Shown here piece by piece: positions 1 through 7,396 of a DNA stretch of 23,843 nt (position 1 is its first letter; each line of letters starts with the position of its first letter). The notes below the pieces were generated by a model. It worked only from the letters and a program-made list of their open reading frames with translations, was not told where the DNA came from and searched no databases. The stretch covers positions 1 to 23,843 of the forward strand of contig JAHPYY010000043.1 of assembly GCA_019058515.1 (NCBI GenBank), read 5' to 3'. The position numbers and the translations under genes are program-made. This DNA is from Promethearchaeota archaeon. GTDB lineage: Archaea; Asgardarchaeota; Lokiarchaeia; Sigynarchaeales; SOKP01.

Positions 1-452
1 GTACTGTTTGATAGTCCTCCTCCTATTGTTGCTGAAAACCCACTTCCAGGTCCAAGTACTCCTGTAGTTAGTTCTTTACTGTGAAGTTCTGATATTAATT
101 TCCCCCAAGTAATCCCGCATTCAACCACGCAATAGAAATTTGTCTCGTCTATTTCTATAATTTTATTCATCCTGGTAAGATCGATAAGGATTCCACCTTC
201 TGTAACTGAACCTCCCACGAGATCAGCTCCACCGCCCCGAGGAACGATGTGAACCTTATGTTTATTTGCAATTTTAACGATTTCAGAAACTTCTTCGGTT
301 GATTTAGGACGAACAATAAAATCAGCCCATCTATCTGGAAATGCAGGATCTACATTTCTCGAATACGCAGCTTTCATGTAATCTTTATCAGTAATGTAAT
401 CTATACCTACTACATTTTCAATCTCTTTATATATATTTTCACTACTCACCAT
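1..452 (-). CDS. FAD-linked oxidase, GlcD/D-lactate dehydrogenase type (N-terminal part)
   Basis: Translating the minus strand from an ATG at 452 gives 150 codons that run off the window edge. The protein begins MVSSENIYKEIENVVG and contains a PCMH-type FAD-binding fold: PRGGGADLVGGSV (pyrophosphate loop, about residues 71-83) and PGSGFSATIGGGLSN near the cut. Both match the GlcD/Dld family, which oxidises 2-hydroxy acids such as glycolate or D-lactate with FAD. The substrate cannot be told from this part. The start is uncertain: GAGG lies only two bases before the ATG but five before the next codon, GTG (449), and another in-frame GTG sits at 464. The gene diverges from the decarboxylase-like gene at 640. 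Confidence 0.85.
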   Translation of the reverse strand, partial: MVSSENIYKEIENVVGIDYITDKDYMKAAYSRNVDPAFPDRWADFIVRPKSTEEVSEIVKIANKHKVHIVPRGGGADLVGGSVTEGGILIDLTRMNKIIEIDETNFYCVVECGITWGKLISELHSKELTTGVLGPGSGFSATIGGGLSNS

Positions 453-495
453 ATCCTCACACACGATCCTTAATTCAAATTTAATTTAGCACATT

Positions 496-506
496 TTATT
501 TAAAAT
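496..506 (-). promoter_or_regulatory. Possible TATA box of the FAD-linked oxidase gene
   Basis: On the minus strand this AT-rich stretch (TTTTAAATAAA) resembles an archaeal TATA box. Transcription starting about 25 bases downstream would give a leader of roughly 20 bases before the ATG at 452. The region is AT-rich throughout, so the match is weak evidence. Confidence 0.3.
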
Positions 507-639
507 AATGAGATGTAAATCTAGATTGGTATTCTTGTACTTAGAACTTTTTAAACCTAATTAACATTGGGTTAAATTTATTAATAAAAGATAAACATTT
601 TTTAATAGCTCTATCAATAAAATTGTGAAGTGATCCAAT

Positions 640-1464
640 TTGGGTTTTAAAAAATCAACAGATGAAATTGAAAATATTTATACGATGAAAACTGGAGATT
701 TTTACGATGCTGAACTTATTTCGGTGTATTGGGAAACTAAACTGGAAATTATTGAAAATCTACTTCCACCCCCTCTTAAACCAGCAAAGCATCCAGTTGC
801 ATCTGCGTTTATAGCCAATTATCCTAGAACTAATTTTGGAGTGACTTATAAAGAAGCAGCCTTGTTTTTAAACGCGGAATATGGAGGAATTACTGGAGCA
901 TATTGCTTAGCTATGCCCGTCGATAACGATATTGCTTTAATATTGGGAAGAGAAACATTCGGGTATCCTAAAAAAATGGCAAACTTACACTTAAAAAAAG
1001 AAAATGATCATGTAGAAGGATGGGTAGAGCGTCATGGGAATCGATTTATAGAAATAAGCGCAAATCTCAACAATAAAACCAACGCAAAAGACGCAATGAA
1101 AATCTTATTAGATCTTGGTTTGAATCCCGCCAAACCGGGATTGCATACTTACAATTTCAAATATTTTTCCGCACCTGATTTTTACTCATTTGACTACAAC
1201 CCGCGTCTTATTCGAGAGGAAATAACAATGCAACCAACTACTATGATTATCTCAGAAGTTGAGATTGAGTTAAATTTTTCGGAAGACGACCCATGGAGCG
1301 AGGTTGAGGTCGAACGCGTTTTAGGGGGCGTTTACCTCGTATCTAACAATCAAATGCGACCAGGAGAGGTCGTTGCTGAAACCGACGTCGAAGTATTTCG
1401 TCCTTACGCTTATGGAAAGCTAGATCGTTTTGTTAAAGAGGTTCCTTTAATTAAACCACTCTAA
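640..1464 (+). CDS. Acetoacetate decarboxylase family protein
   Basis: The 274-residue protein matches the acetoacetate decarboxylase (ADC) family in length and in its core motif GRETFGYPKK (residues 103-112). The first lysine of the PKK pair (K111) aligns with the Schiff-base lysine of clostridial ADC (K115), and K112 with the pKa-lowering K116, so decarboxylase or Schiff-base chemistry is possible. Family members also act on other beta-keto acids, so acetoacetate is not assured. A TTG start at 640 is favoured because GAAGTGATC, close to a full Shine-Dalgarno sequence, lies about six bases upstream; an ATG at 685 (MKTGDFYDAE) is the alternative. A crotonase-fold gene follows 116 bases later on the same strand, which hints at shared acyl or keto-acid metabolism. 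Confidence 0.8.
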   Translation: MGFKKSTDEIENIYTMKTGDFYDAELISVYWETKLEIIENLLPPPLKPAKHPVASAFIANYPRTNFGVTYKEAALFLNAEYGGITGAYCLAMPVDNDIALILGRETFGYPKKMANLHLKKENDHVEGWVERHGNRFIEISANLNNKTNAKDAMKILLDLGLNPAKPGLHTYNFKYFSAPDFYSFDYNPRLIREEITMQPTTMIISEVEIELNFSEDDPWSEVEVERVLGGVYLVSNNQMRPGEVVAETDVEVFRPYAYGKLDRFVKEVPLIKPL

Positions 1465-1480
1465 TTTTTTTTCTTCTTTT
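1465..1480 (+). terminator. U-rich terminator after the ADC-family gene
   Basis: Immediately after the stop codon comes a run of 16 bases, 14 of them T. Archaeal intrinsic termination uses such U-tracts without needing a hairpin, so this is a plausible termination site. Confidence 0.4.
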
Positions 1481-1580
1481 ATATATACATCTGAATTCTT
1501 AGGTAATAATTATAAATATTAAAATTCAACTCTATCTAATACTTTTTGAATATTAAACTAAGAAGAGAATAAAGACTTTC

Positions 1581-2402
1581 ATGAAAATTGAAGACTTTAA
1601 AGATTTAGTCTATAAAAAAGAAGAAAACGGAATCTGCACCGTTACGATTACAGCTCCAAAGAGAAAAAACGCAATTTCCCATGTAACCTTTCTCGAAATG
1701 GAGACTGTATTGGCAGATATGGAAGCCGATAAAAACGCTAGGGTGTTAATTATTACCGGAGCAGAAGAGGGTGGAGCCTTTTCTTCAGGTGGGTACTTTA
1801 ATATGAACTACTATTCATCCCTCCCTCCAGAACTTTCCCAACAGCTTGATTTGCAAGACATTGCTGTGGTTAAGCTTGGTATGAAACTCTGGAACTTTTC
1901 CAAACCCGTAATAGCGGTTATTAATGGATTGGCAGTTGGAGCTGGGTTTACAATGATGTTGCTTGGAGCAGATTTAATATACATGGCAGAAGATGCGTGG
2001 ATCGGGTTTTACTTTGTCAAGAGAGGAGTGATAGCGGAATTAAGTTCCCATTTTTTGCTTCCTTTCTATGTCGGATTTCAGAAAGCAAAAGAGCTTTTAT
2101 ATTTTGGCAAGCAAATGAATGCACATGAGGCTGAAAAGCTTGGATTTGTGAATAAGGTTTTACCCCACAAGGATCTGTTACAATACGCCAGGGAACAAGC
2201 TCTTAAATTGATTCCTCCGAAAGGGGCAAGTTTGGCTATAAATCTGATGAAGAAAACCATGCACCATTATTTTCACGATATTTTATCCCAAACTTTAAAA
2301 TTAGAAAACGAAGGATTACAAGCTTCCCTCAAAACTCACGACTTTAGAGAATCGCTAAAATCCTTAATAAAAAAAACTGAACCAAAATTTAAAGGAAAAT
2401 AA
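1581..2402 (+). CDS. Enoyl-CoA hydratase/isomerase (crotonase) family protein without the hydratase glutamates
   Basis: The 273-residue protein has the crotonase fold signatures: AFSSGGYFN (residues 66-74, first oxyanion-hole strand) and VINGLAVGAGFTMMLLGADL (113-132, second oxyanion-hole glycine and CoA-binding helix). In classical enoyl-CoA hydratase the two catalytic glutamates lie in GGGCE and FGQPE. Here the equivalents are GAGFT (T124) and IGFYF (F145), so neither is present. The oxyanion hole is kept, so the protein probably binds an acyl-CoA but catalyses something else, such as isomerisation, thioester hydrolysis or C-C bond chemistry. The lysine-rich C-terminus (about 260-273) may be flexible. 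No strong ribosome site precedes the ATG. The ADC-family gene upstream may share its substrate class. Confidence 0.82.
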   Translation: MKIEDFKDLVYKKEENGICTVTITAPKRKNAISHVTFLEMETVLADMEADKNARVLIITGAEEGGAFSSGGYFNMNYYSSLPPELSQQLDLQDIAVVKLGMKLWNFSKPVIAVINGLAVGAGFTMMLLGADLIYMAEDAWIGFYFVKRGVIAELSSHFLLPFYVGFQKAKELLYFGKQMNAHEAEKLGFVNKVLPHKDLLQYAREQALKLIPPKGASLAINLMKKTMHHYFHDILSQTLKLENEGLQASLKTHDFRESLKSLIKKTEPKFKGK

Positions 2403-2479
2403 AATTTTTCCTTCAAATCTATTTTTCTAATCTACTACTAAGTTTGCCAAATGCAGGATAAACAATAGGACACCATAGA

Positions 2480-3265
2480 TCATAAATAATCTAAAATAGA
2501 ATTAATTGAATCTAATGTCAAATATGGACTTATTTTTAAATTAGAAGGTTTTCTATCTTTTCCTTTCCCCGTTTTAACTAATATTCCTTTAATGCCCGCA
2601 TTAATTGCTCCTTGAATATCAGAATTTATATCATCTCCTATTACGATGCATTCTTGAGGCTTTAACGAAAGCTTCTGTATAGCTTTAAGTAGGTAGGAAG
2701 AAGATGGTTTTCCAAAAATTTCTGATGGTTTTCCGGTCGCAAATGAAAGCATTTGGACAAAACTCCCCGTATCTAGTACCGGATTCCCTGATTTGTCAAT
2801 ATAATATTTATTGCCTTGAGTACCAATTAGTTTTGCTCCCGCTGAAATGCATTTAAAAGCGAGATTTAATCTATTAACGTCCCAATTATCGTGAAAATCA
2901 CTAATTATGACAAAATCTGGTTGTGTATTATCATCATCAATTAAGTGATATTCTTCAAATTCCTTTCTAACTTCGCGCGTAGAAACTAAATATATTTTTT
3001 TTTCCAAATTATCTTTTAAATATTCCTTTAACGCAATTACTGGAGTAAAGATCTCGTGTTCTTGTATTTCGAATCCTAATTTCAAGAGAGAATTAAATAC
3101 TGCCCTTGGAGTTCTACTGTCTGTGTTCGTTAAAAAGAGTAATCTTTTTTCCCTTTCTCTTAATTTTATTATCGTTTCAATAGCATTTGGAATTGGATTT
3201 CCTCTAAAAATTAATGTTCCATCAATATCACATAAAATTCCCTTTATTTTAGAGAGATTTTTCAT
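2480..3265 (-). CDS. HAD-superfamily phosphatase, NagD/subclass IIA type
   Basis: The 261-residue protein carries all four HAD motifs: DIDGT (residues 13-17, nucleophile D13 and acid D15), FLTNTDSR (44-51, motif II Thr), FGKPS (185-189, motif III Lys186) and GDDINSD (210-216, Mg2+-binding aspartates). The TNTDSR loop and the cap between motifs II and III are typical of subclass IIA (NagD, AraL, phosphoglycolate phosphatase and HDHD2-like enzymes). It likely removes phosphate from a small sugar phosphate or similar metabolite; the substrate cannot be inferred. It converges with the crotonase-family gene (77-base gap). The QueG-like gene lies 68 bases upstream on the same strand, so the two may be cotranscribed. 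Confidence 0.88.
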   Translation of the reverse strand: MKNLSKIKGILCDIDGTLIFRGNPIPNAIETIIKLREREKRLLFLTNTDSRTPRAVFNSLLKLGFEIQEHEIFTPVIALKEYLKDNLEKKIYLVSTREVRKEFEEYHLIDDDNTQPDFVIISDFHDNWDVNRLNLAFKCISAGAKLIGTQGNKYYIDKSGNPVLDTGSFVQMLSFATGKPSEIFGKPSSSYLLKAIQKLSLKPQECIVIGDDINSDIQGAINAGIKGILVKTGKGKDRKPSNLKISPYLTLDSINSILDYL

Positions 3266-3333
3266 TATTACGACCTAATTTGAATTAAATAATCTAAAAT
3301 TATATTTGGCTGAATTTTTATGTAGCATTCAAT

Positions 3334-4023
3334 TTATTTTGATATTCCAAATTTATGCGGACAGACTTTCCTACAAACATAGCAATTTTTCACTACATAT
3401 CCTTTAACAGTTGTATGCATGGACATAGGTCTGCATAATTGCTGATTCACGGTTTTCCCGTTTAAAGCTTTAACTGGACAACTATTAAGACATATTTGGC
3501 AATCTTTGGGGCAAACTTCGTAATCTACAATAGGATCAGGTGTGAGTTCTTTATCAACTAATACCGCTCCAAGTTGAATCATATTACCTAGTTTATTATT
3601 GATTAGTAAAGTATTTCTACCTAATCTTCCCAATCCTGCTAATTCTCCAGCATGCCTTAAAGATAGAATTGCTCTTCCGTACATATGATGGGAGTCCCAA
3701 TGTAAATATGGATCATCGGTGGGGATTGGAACGCAACCAAAATTAAGCTCTTCCAATTTTAATGCGATGTCCATCGTCATAACATTCACATTTTCGATAG
3801 CTTTTTGACCCATAATTGTATAAGGGATGCAATTTGATGCGAATAAGCATGTATGTGGTATTTTTTTTGCAAATACCACAACAGATTTACATTGATCGTA
3901 GATATCCTTTGGGTTAAATCCAGACGGAGCCTCGGAAAATCTATCGACTGTTGCAATTCCGCATAAGTCCGCTCCAGAGTCTAACACCAAAGCCTTTATA
4001 ACCGACGGTCCTAAATTACTCAT
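3334..4023 (-). CDS. QueG-like 4Fe-4S double-cluster protein
   Basis: The 229-residue protein ends with eight cysteines suited to two [4Fe-4S] clusters: C171-x3-C175-x2-C178-x3-C182-P, then C197 and C214-x2-C217-x3-C221-P. The body contains a GRLGRNTLLINNKLGNMIQL segment (132-151) and an aspartate/histidine-rich stretch around 103-113, as in proteins annotated as epoxyqueuosine reductase-like. True bacterial QueG is longer (about 350-380 residues) and binds cobalamin. This shorter form is a paralogous family whose role is not established, so a general iron-sulfur reductase is the safe reading. It is transcribed divergently from pyrG across a 208-base spacer. Confidence 0.75.
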   Translation of the reverse strand: MSNLGPSVIKALVLDSGADLCGIATVDRFSEAPSGFNPKDIYDQCKSVVVFAKKIPHTCLFASNCIPYTIMGQKAIENVNVMTMDIALKLEELNFGCVPIPTDDPYLHWDSHHMYGRAILSLRHAGELAGLGRLGRNTLLINNKLGNMIQLGAVLVDKELTPDPIVDYEVCPKDCQICLNSCPVKALNGKTVNQQLCRPMSMHTTVKGYVVKNCYVCRKVCPHKFGISK

Positions 4024-4167
4024 TTTTTATTTTTAATCTCATTGATTATTATGTAATAATTGGATAGAATTAACTAAACTCTTTAAAATTAAATAAATTT
4101 GCGGAGTCAATCGAATAATCTTGACAAAACAATAATTTTTATTAAAAACCACTAACAATTATAATTT

Positions 4168-4178
4168 TATTTATATAG
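4168..4178 (+). promoter_or_regulatory. Candidate TATA box of pyrG
   Basis: TATTTATATAG is a good match to the archaeal TATA consensus. Initiation about 25 bases downstream, near 4200, would leave a leader of about 30 bases before the pyrG ATG at 4232. No Shine-Dalgarno sequence is evident in that leader. Confidence 0.45.
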
Positions 4179-4231
4179 TAATATTGTTGATATCAATTTT
4201 TTATAATCAGAATTGAAAAATATAAAATAAA

Positions 4232-5923
4232 ATGGCGGAAAAAGCCCCAAACTGCAGGTTCATCTTCGTCGTTGGAGGCGTGATGTCGGGCATAGGTAAG
4301 GGGATTGCTACAGCCAGTATCGGAAAGATCCTACAATTTCGAGGGTTCAATGTTTCGGTGGTAAAGATTGATCCATACTTGAATGTGGATCCTGGTACCT
4401 TAAATCCGATCGAACATGGAGAGTGTTTTGTAACTCAGAATGTATGGGATTTTAAACCAGTTCCGGATTCAGATGAATTTATTTACAAGATTTCTGAAAT
4501 AGATCAAGATTTTGGCTCGTATGAACGATTTTTAGGTATCACGATTCATCCCTCGCACAATATAACCTCTGGTCAAATATATCTCTCGACGATTTTAAGC
4601 GAAAGAAAGGGGAAATTTCTTGGAAGAACAGTCCAAATCATCCCACATTGCACAAATATGATTAAGGATAGGTTAATGGAAATAGCTCAAAACGAAGAAA
4701 TTGATGTATTACTTATAGAATGTGGGGGAACGGTGGGTGATTTAGAATCAGATATTTTTTTAGAATCTTTTAGGCAAATTCGTTTAGAATTACCCAAAAG
4801 CCAAACGGCTATTGTTCATGTGACATTGATTCCATATTCGAAAGCTATTGGCCAACAAAAATCAAAACCTAGCCAGCATTCAGTTAAATCACTCCAAAGT
4901 GCAGGATTACAACCAGATATAATAATTGCTCGAAGCGAACAACCGTTAGAAAAGGATATACAAGCTAAGGTCTCTTTGTTTTCAAATGTTCCTCAAGATG
5001 CTGTCATATCCAACCCTGATTTAGATTGTGTTTACGAACTTCCTTTATTATTTGAGGAACAACAGCTCGGAGATTATCTCTGCGAAGTTTTAGATTTAAA
5101 AGCAAAGCTAGTTTCTTTTAGTGAGGTAACGAATTTCTCAGAATGGAAAAAGACCGTTCAAATTTTCAAAAGTGCGAATAAGAAAGTCAAGATTGGAATG
5201 CCTGGAAAGTATTTTAACATCTCTGATTCATACATATCAATTAACGATGCGTTGGAGCACGCTGCGGCTCATTTAGAGCACCAAGCTGATTTAGGAATGA
5301 TAAACATCACATCTAATACAGACATAGAAGAGGAACTGAAAGATTGCGACGGTATTCTCCTTACTCCAGGTTTTGGAGAGCGAGCGGTTGAAGGAATGAT
5401 CAAAACCGCAGAATTTGCAATGGAGAAAAAAGTTCCGTTTTTAGGTATATGTTTTGGGGCTCAATTGTTCTTCGTTGCGTTTTGTAGAAAATACCTGGGT
5501 TTAATAGAAGCTCATTCCACTGAAATAAATCCTAAAACTCCCTATCCTGTTGTAGATTTATTAGAAAGTCAAAAATTTGTGACTGATATGGGGGGGTCTA
5601 TGAGATTAGGTTCCATTAAAGTGATTTTAGAGCAGAACACAAGACTATTTAATGCTTATCAGAAGAAGGAAATCTACGAGCGATTTAGGCATAGATATCA
5701 CATCATTCCTAAATTTATTACAGAGGAAGCTCTGCAAAAAGGCTTAATAGTTTCGAGTAAAGACGCGACCGGTAAAATTATTAATAGCATCGAATTGGAT
5801 CGGGAAGATCATTTCATGGTTGGCACTCAATTTCACCCAGAGTTTAATTCAAGGCCTTACGCTCCTTCACCTATTTATTCCGCCTTTATTAACGCATGTA
5901 TTGAGTATAAAAATTCTAAATAA
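4232..5923 (+). CDS. pyrG: CTP synthase (glutamine-hydrolysing), divergent form
   Basis: This enzyme aminates UTP to CTP using ATP and glutamine. The N-terminal synthetase domain has the P-loop-like SGIGKG (residues 19-24), KIDPYLNVDPGT (45-56), DQDFGSYERF (91-100, D93 equivalent to Mg-binding D72 of E. coli) and ECGGTVGDLES (163-173, E163 equivalent to E140). The C-terminal class I amidotransferase keeps its triad: nucleophile C407 in GICFGAQ, plus H535 and E537 in QFHPE. At 563 residues it is slightly long. Two oddities stand out. The usual short DDGAET link after FVT is replaced by about 22 residues (69-90). The oxyanion loop reads PGFGE rather than PGGFG. A zinc-binding mini-protein gene begins 13 bases after the stop. 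Confidence 0.95.
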   Translation: MAEKAPNCRFIFVVGGVMSGIGKGIATASIGKILQFRGFNVSVVKIDPYLNVDPGTLNPIEHGECFVTQNVWDFKPVPDSDEFIYKISEIDQDFGSYERFLGITIHPSHNITSGQIYLSTILSERKGKFLGRTVQIIPHCTNMIKDRLMEIAQNEEIDVLLIECGGTVGDLESDIFLESFRQIRLELPKSQTAIVHVTLIPYSKAIGQQKSKPSQHSVKSLQSAGLQPDIIIARSEQPLEKDIQAKVSLFSNVPQDAVISNPDLDCVYELPLLFEEQQLGDYLCEVLDLKAKLVSFSEVTNFSEWKKTVQIFKSANKKVKIGMPGKYFNISDSYISINDALEHAAAHLEHQADLGMINITSNTDIEEELKDCDGILLTPGFGERAVEGMIKTAEFAMEKKVPFLGICFGAQLFFVAFCRKYLGLIEAHSTEINPKTPYPVVDLLESQKFVTDMGGSMRLGSIKVILEQNTRLFNAYQKKEIYERFRHRYHIIPKFITEEALQKGLIVSSKDATGKIINSIELDREDHFMVGTQFHPEFNSRPYAPSPIYSAFINACIEYKNSK

Positions 5924-5936
5924 TTCTAGAATAATC

Positions 5937-6080
5937 ATGAGTGAAGATTACGTCAAGTGTCATACTTGTAAAACAGAAATTTTAGACGAGGATGCCATTT
6001 ATGTAGAAGGAAAGCCCTACTGTGAAGATTGTTATCAAGAAGCAGAAATTTGGGCTGATACTGGAGAAGGGTTTGAGTAA
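5937..6080 (+). CDS. 47-residue LIM-like zinc-binding protein
   Basis: The ATG at 5937 opens a 47-residue protein with two CxxC knuckles, CHTC (residues 8-11) and CEDC (29-32). They are separated by ILDEDAIYVEGKPYC, which resembles one zinc module of a LIM domain (GKPYCxxCY). Four cysteines would bind one Zn2+. The acidic tail (EAEIWADTGEGFE) suggests a small soluble adaptor. The open frame extends back to 5820, but that part overlaps pyrG and looks nothing like a protein domain, so the ATG 13 bases after pyrG is preferred. The spacing implies cotranscription with pyrG. The function is unknown. Confidence 0.7.
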   Translation: MSEDYVKCHTCKTEILDEDAIYVEGKPYCEDCYQEAEIWADTGEGFE

Positions 6081-6083
6081 TAA

Positions 6084-6095
6084 TTATTTTTCTTT
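6084..6095 (+). terminator. T-rich tract after the pyrG unit
   Basis: A T-rich run (TTATTTTTCTTT) starts a few bases after the stop of the LIM-like gene, before the 178-base spacer leading to carA. It could serve as an archaeal U-tract terminator. Confidence 0.3.
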
Positions 6096-6258
6096 AATCT
6101 GTTTTCAAATTTGTTTAAGAACAAGAATGAACAAGAACTATTTCCTTTACTCCGATATAATAGAAACATAACGTATTAATAAGCACAGTTATTAAAAAGA
6201 ATTTGTTATTTATTTTAAATTAAATAAGAATCTAAATTCAAGCCCTTTACTCGAGTAT

Positions 6259-7391
6259 ATGTATTGCAAAAAGGAACGGCCAGCCATCTTAATGCTACGC
6301 GATGGTAGGTATTTTGAAGGAATTGGTTTTGGCGCGACAAGAAACAGGCTGGAGAGATCGTATTTACTACGATAACGGGAGCTGGATATAACGAAACGCT
6401 TACTGATCCATCGTATCACGGTCAAATTGTTGTAATGACGCACCCACTAGTAGGAAATTACGGTGTACCTGCTTGGGAAATTGATGAGTATGGTATAACT
6501 AGGTATTTCGAATCTAAATCTATAAAGGTAAGTGGTTTTGTAGTTAACGAGTGCTGCAAAAATCCTAGTCATTACGAGAGTGCTAAATCGTTAAACGAAT
6601 TTCTGCTAGAAGAAGATGTTCCGGGAATAGAATGGGTAGATACTAGAGCAGTTACTAAGATATTACGGGAAGAAGGAGTTCAATTAGGGATTTTAGCGGT
6701 ATATAATCCTGGAGAGAAACCTGATCTCGAATTGCTTAAAGAGGAAGCTCAAGAAGTCGAAGATCCAAACTTAAGACACTTAGCAAGTGAAGTTTCAACT
6801 CCTGAGGTGAGAACTTTTACCCCTCGTTCTCCTAAGGGGCGTATAATAGTCGTTGATCTTGGGGTCAAATTTAATATTTTAAGAGAATTAGTTAAACGGA
6901 ATGTTGAAGTTGTACTAGTTCCATATGACTTCAAATTAGAAGAAATCATGAAATACAATCCAAACGGAGTCCTAATCTCAAATGGCCCTGGGGATCCTGC
7001 CTTGTACACTGGTGTTATTAATTTGTGCAGTCAATTAATCAAGAAAAGTATCCCTTTATTTGGGATTTGTCTTGGAAACCAAATTATTGGCCTTGCTGCA
7101 GGAGGAAGCTCGTATAAACTGAAGTATGGCCATCGTGGAGGAAATAAAACCGTGATAGATCCAATATCAAAAAAGTGTTATATTACATCCCAAAATCACG
7201 GTTTTTGTGTACAGGACTTTGAAGAAGGGGGTTTTAGAGAAATATTGAGAAATATTGACGATAATTCAAATGAAGGGTTAATCCATGAAACAAAACCTAT
7301 TTTAGCAGTCCAATTCCATCCTGAAGCCTCTCCTGGTCCCTTGGATTCGCTATACTTGTTTGATAAATTTTTAGAGATGATGGAGATATAA
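6259..7391 (+). CDS. carA: Carbamoyl-phosphate synthase small subunit, CAD-like, with apparent frameshift
   Basis: CarA hydrolyses glutamine and passes ammonia to CarB. The C-terminal class I amidotransferase is intact, with nucleophile Cys in GICLGNQ (about 7064-7084) and the His/Glu of QFHPE (about 7312-7326). The longest single frame starts only at 6435 (MTHPLVGNYGVP), which lacks the conserved N-terminus. That part is present upstream: an ATG at 6259 gives MYCKKERPAILMLRDGRYFE then GIGFGAT. The homology continues in the next frame as KQAGEIVFTT, then GYNETLTDPSYHGQIVVM, directly into 6435. One missing base near 6340-6344, in an A-rich spot, explains the break. Segments such as IDEYGITRYFES, NECCKNPSHY and TSQNHGF resemble human CAD. 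carB starts 5 bases after the stop. Confidence 0.9.
6337..6345 (+). other. Apparent single-base deletion (frameshift) in carA
   Basis: Up to the ACA codon at 6337 the CarA frame is in one register; from AAA at 6342 it is in another. Adding one base within the A-rich run (AAGAAAC) restores a continuous, fully conserved protein. Whether this is a sequencing error, a mutation or a recoding site cannot be told here. Confidence 0.8.
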
Positions 7392-7396
7392 GTAAA

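Noticed and set aside
5820..5936. Upstream extension of the LIM-like protein into pyrG
   Set aside because: The added 39 residues are an out-of-frame reading of the conserved PyrG C-terminus; the ATG at 5937 after the pyrG stop is far more likely.
6210..6443. Minus-strand frame over the carA start
   Set aside because: It overlaps the recovered CarA N-terminus, which is conserved on the plus strand.
6259..7391. carA as an old decayed pseudogene
   Set aside because: Apart from one base the gene is fully conserved with its catalytic residues, and carB beside it is intact; decay would show more damage.
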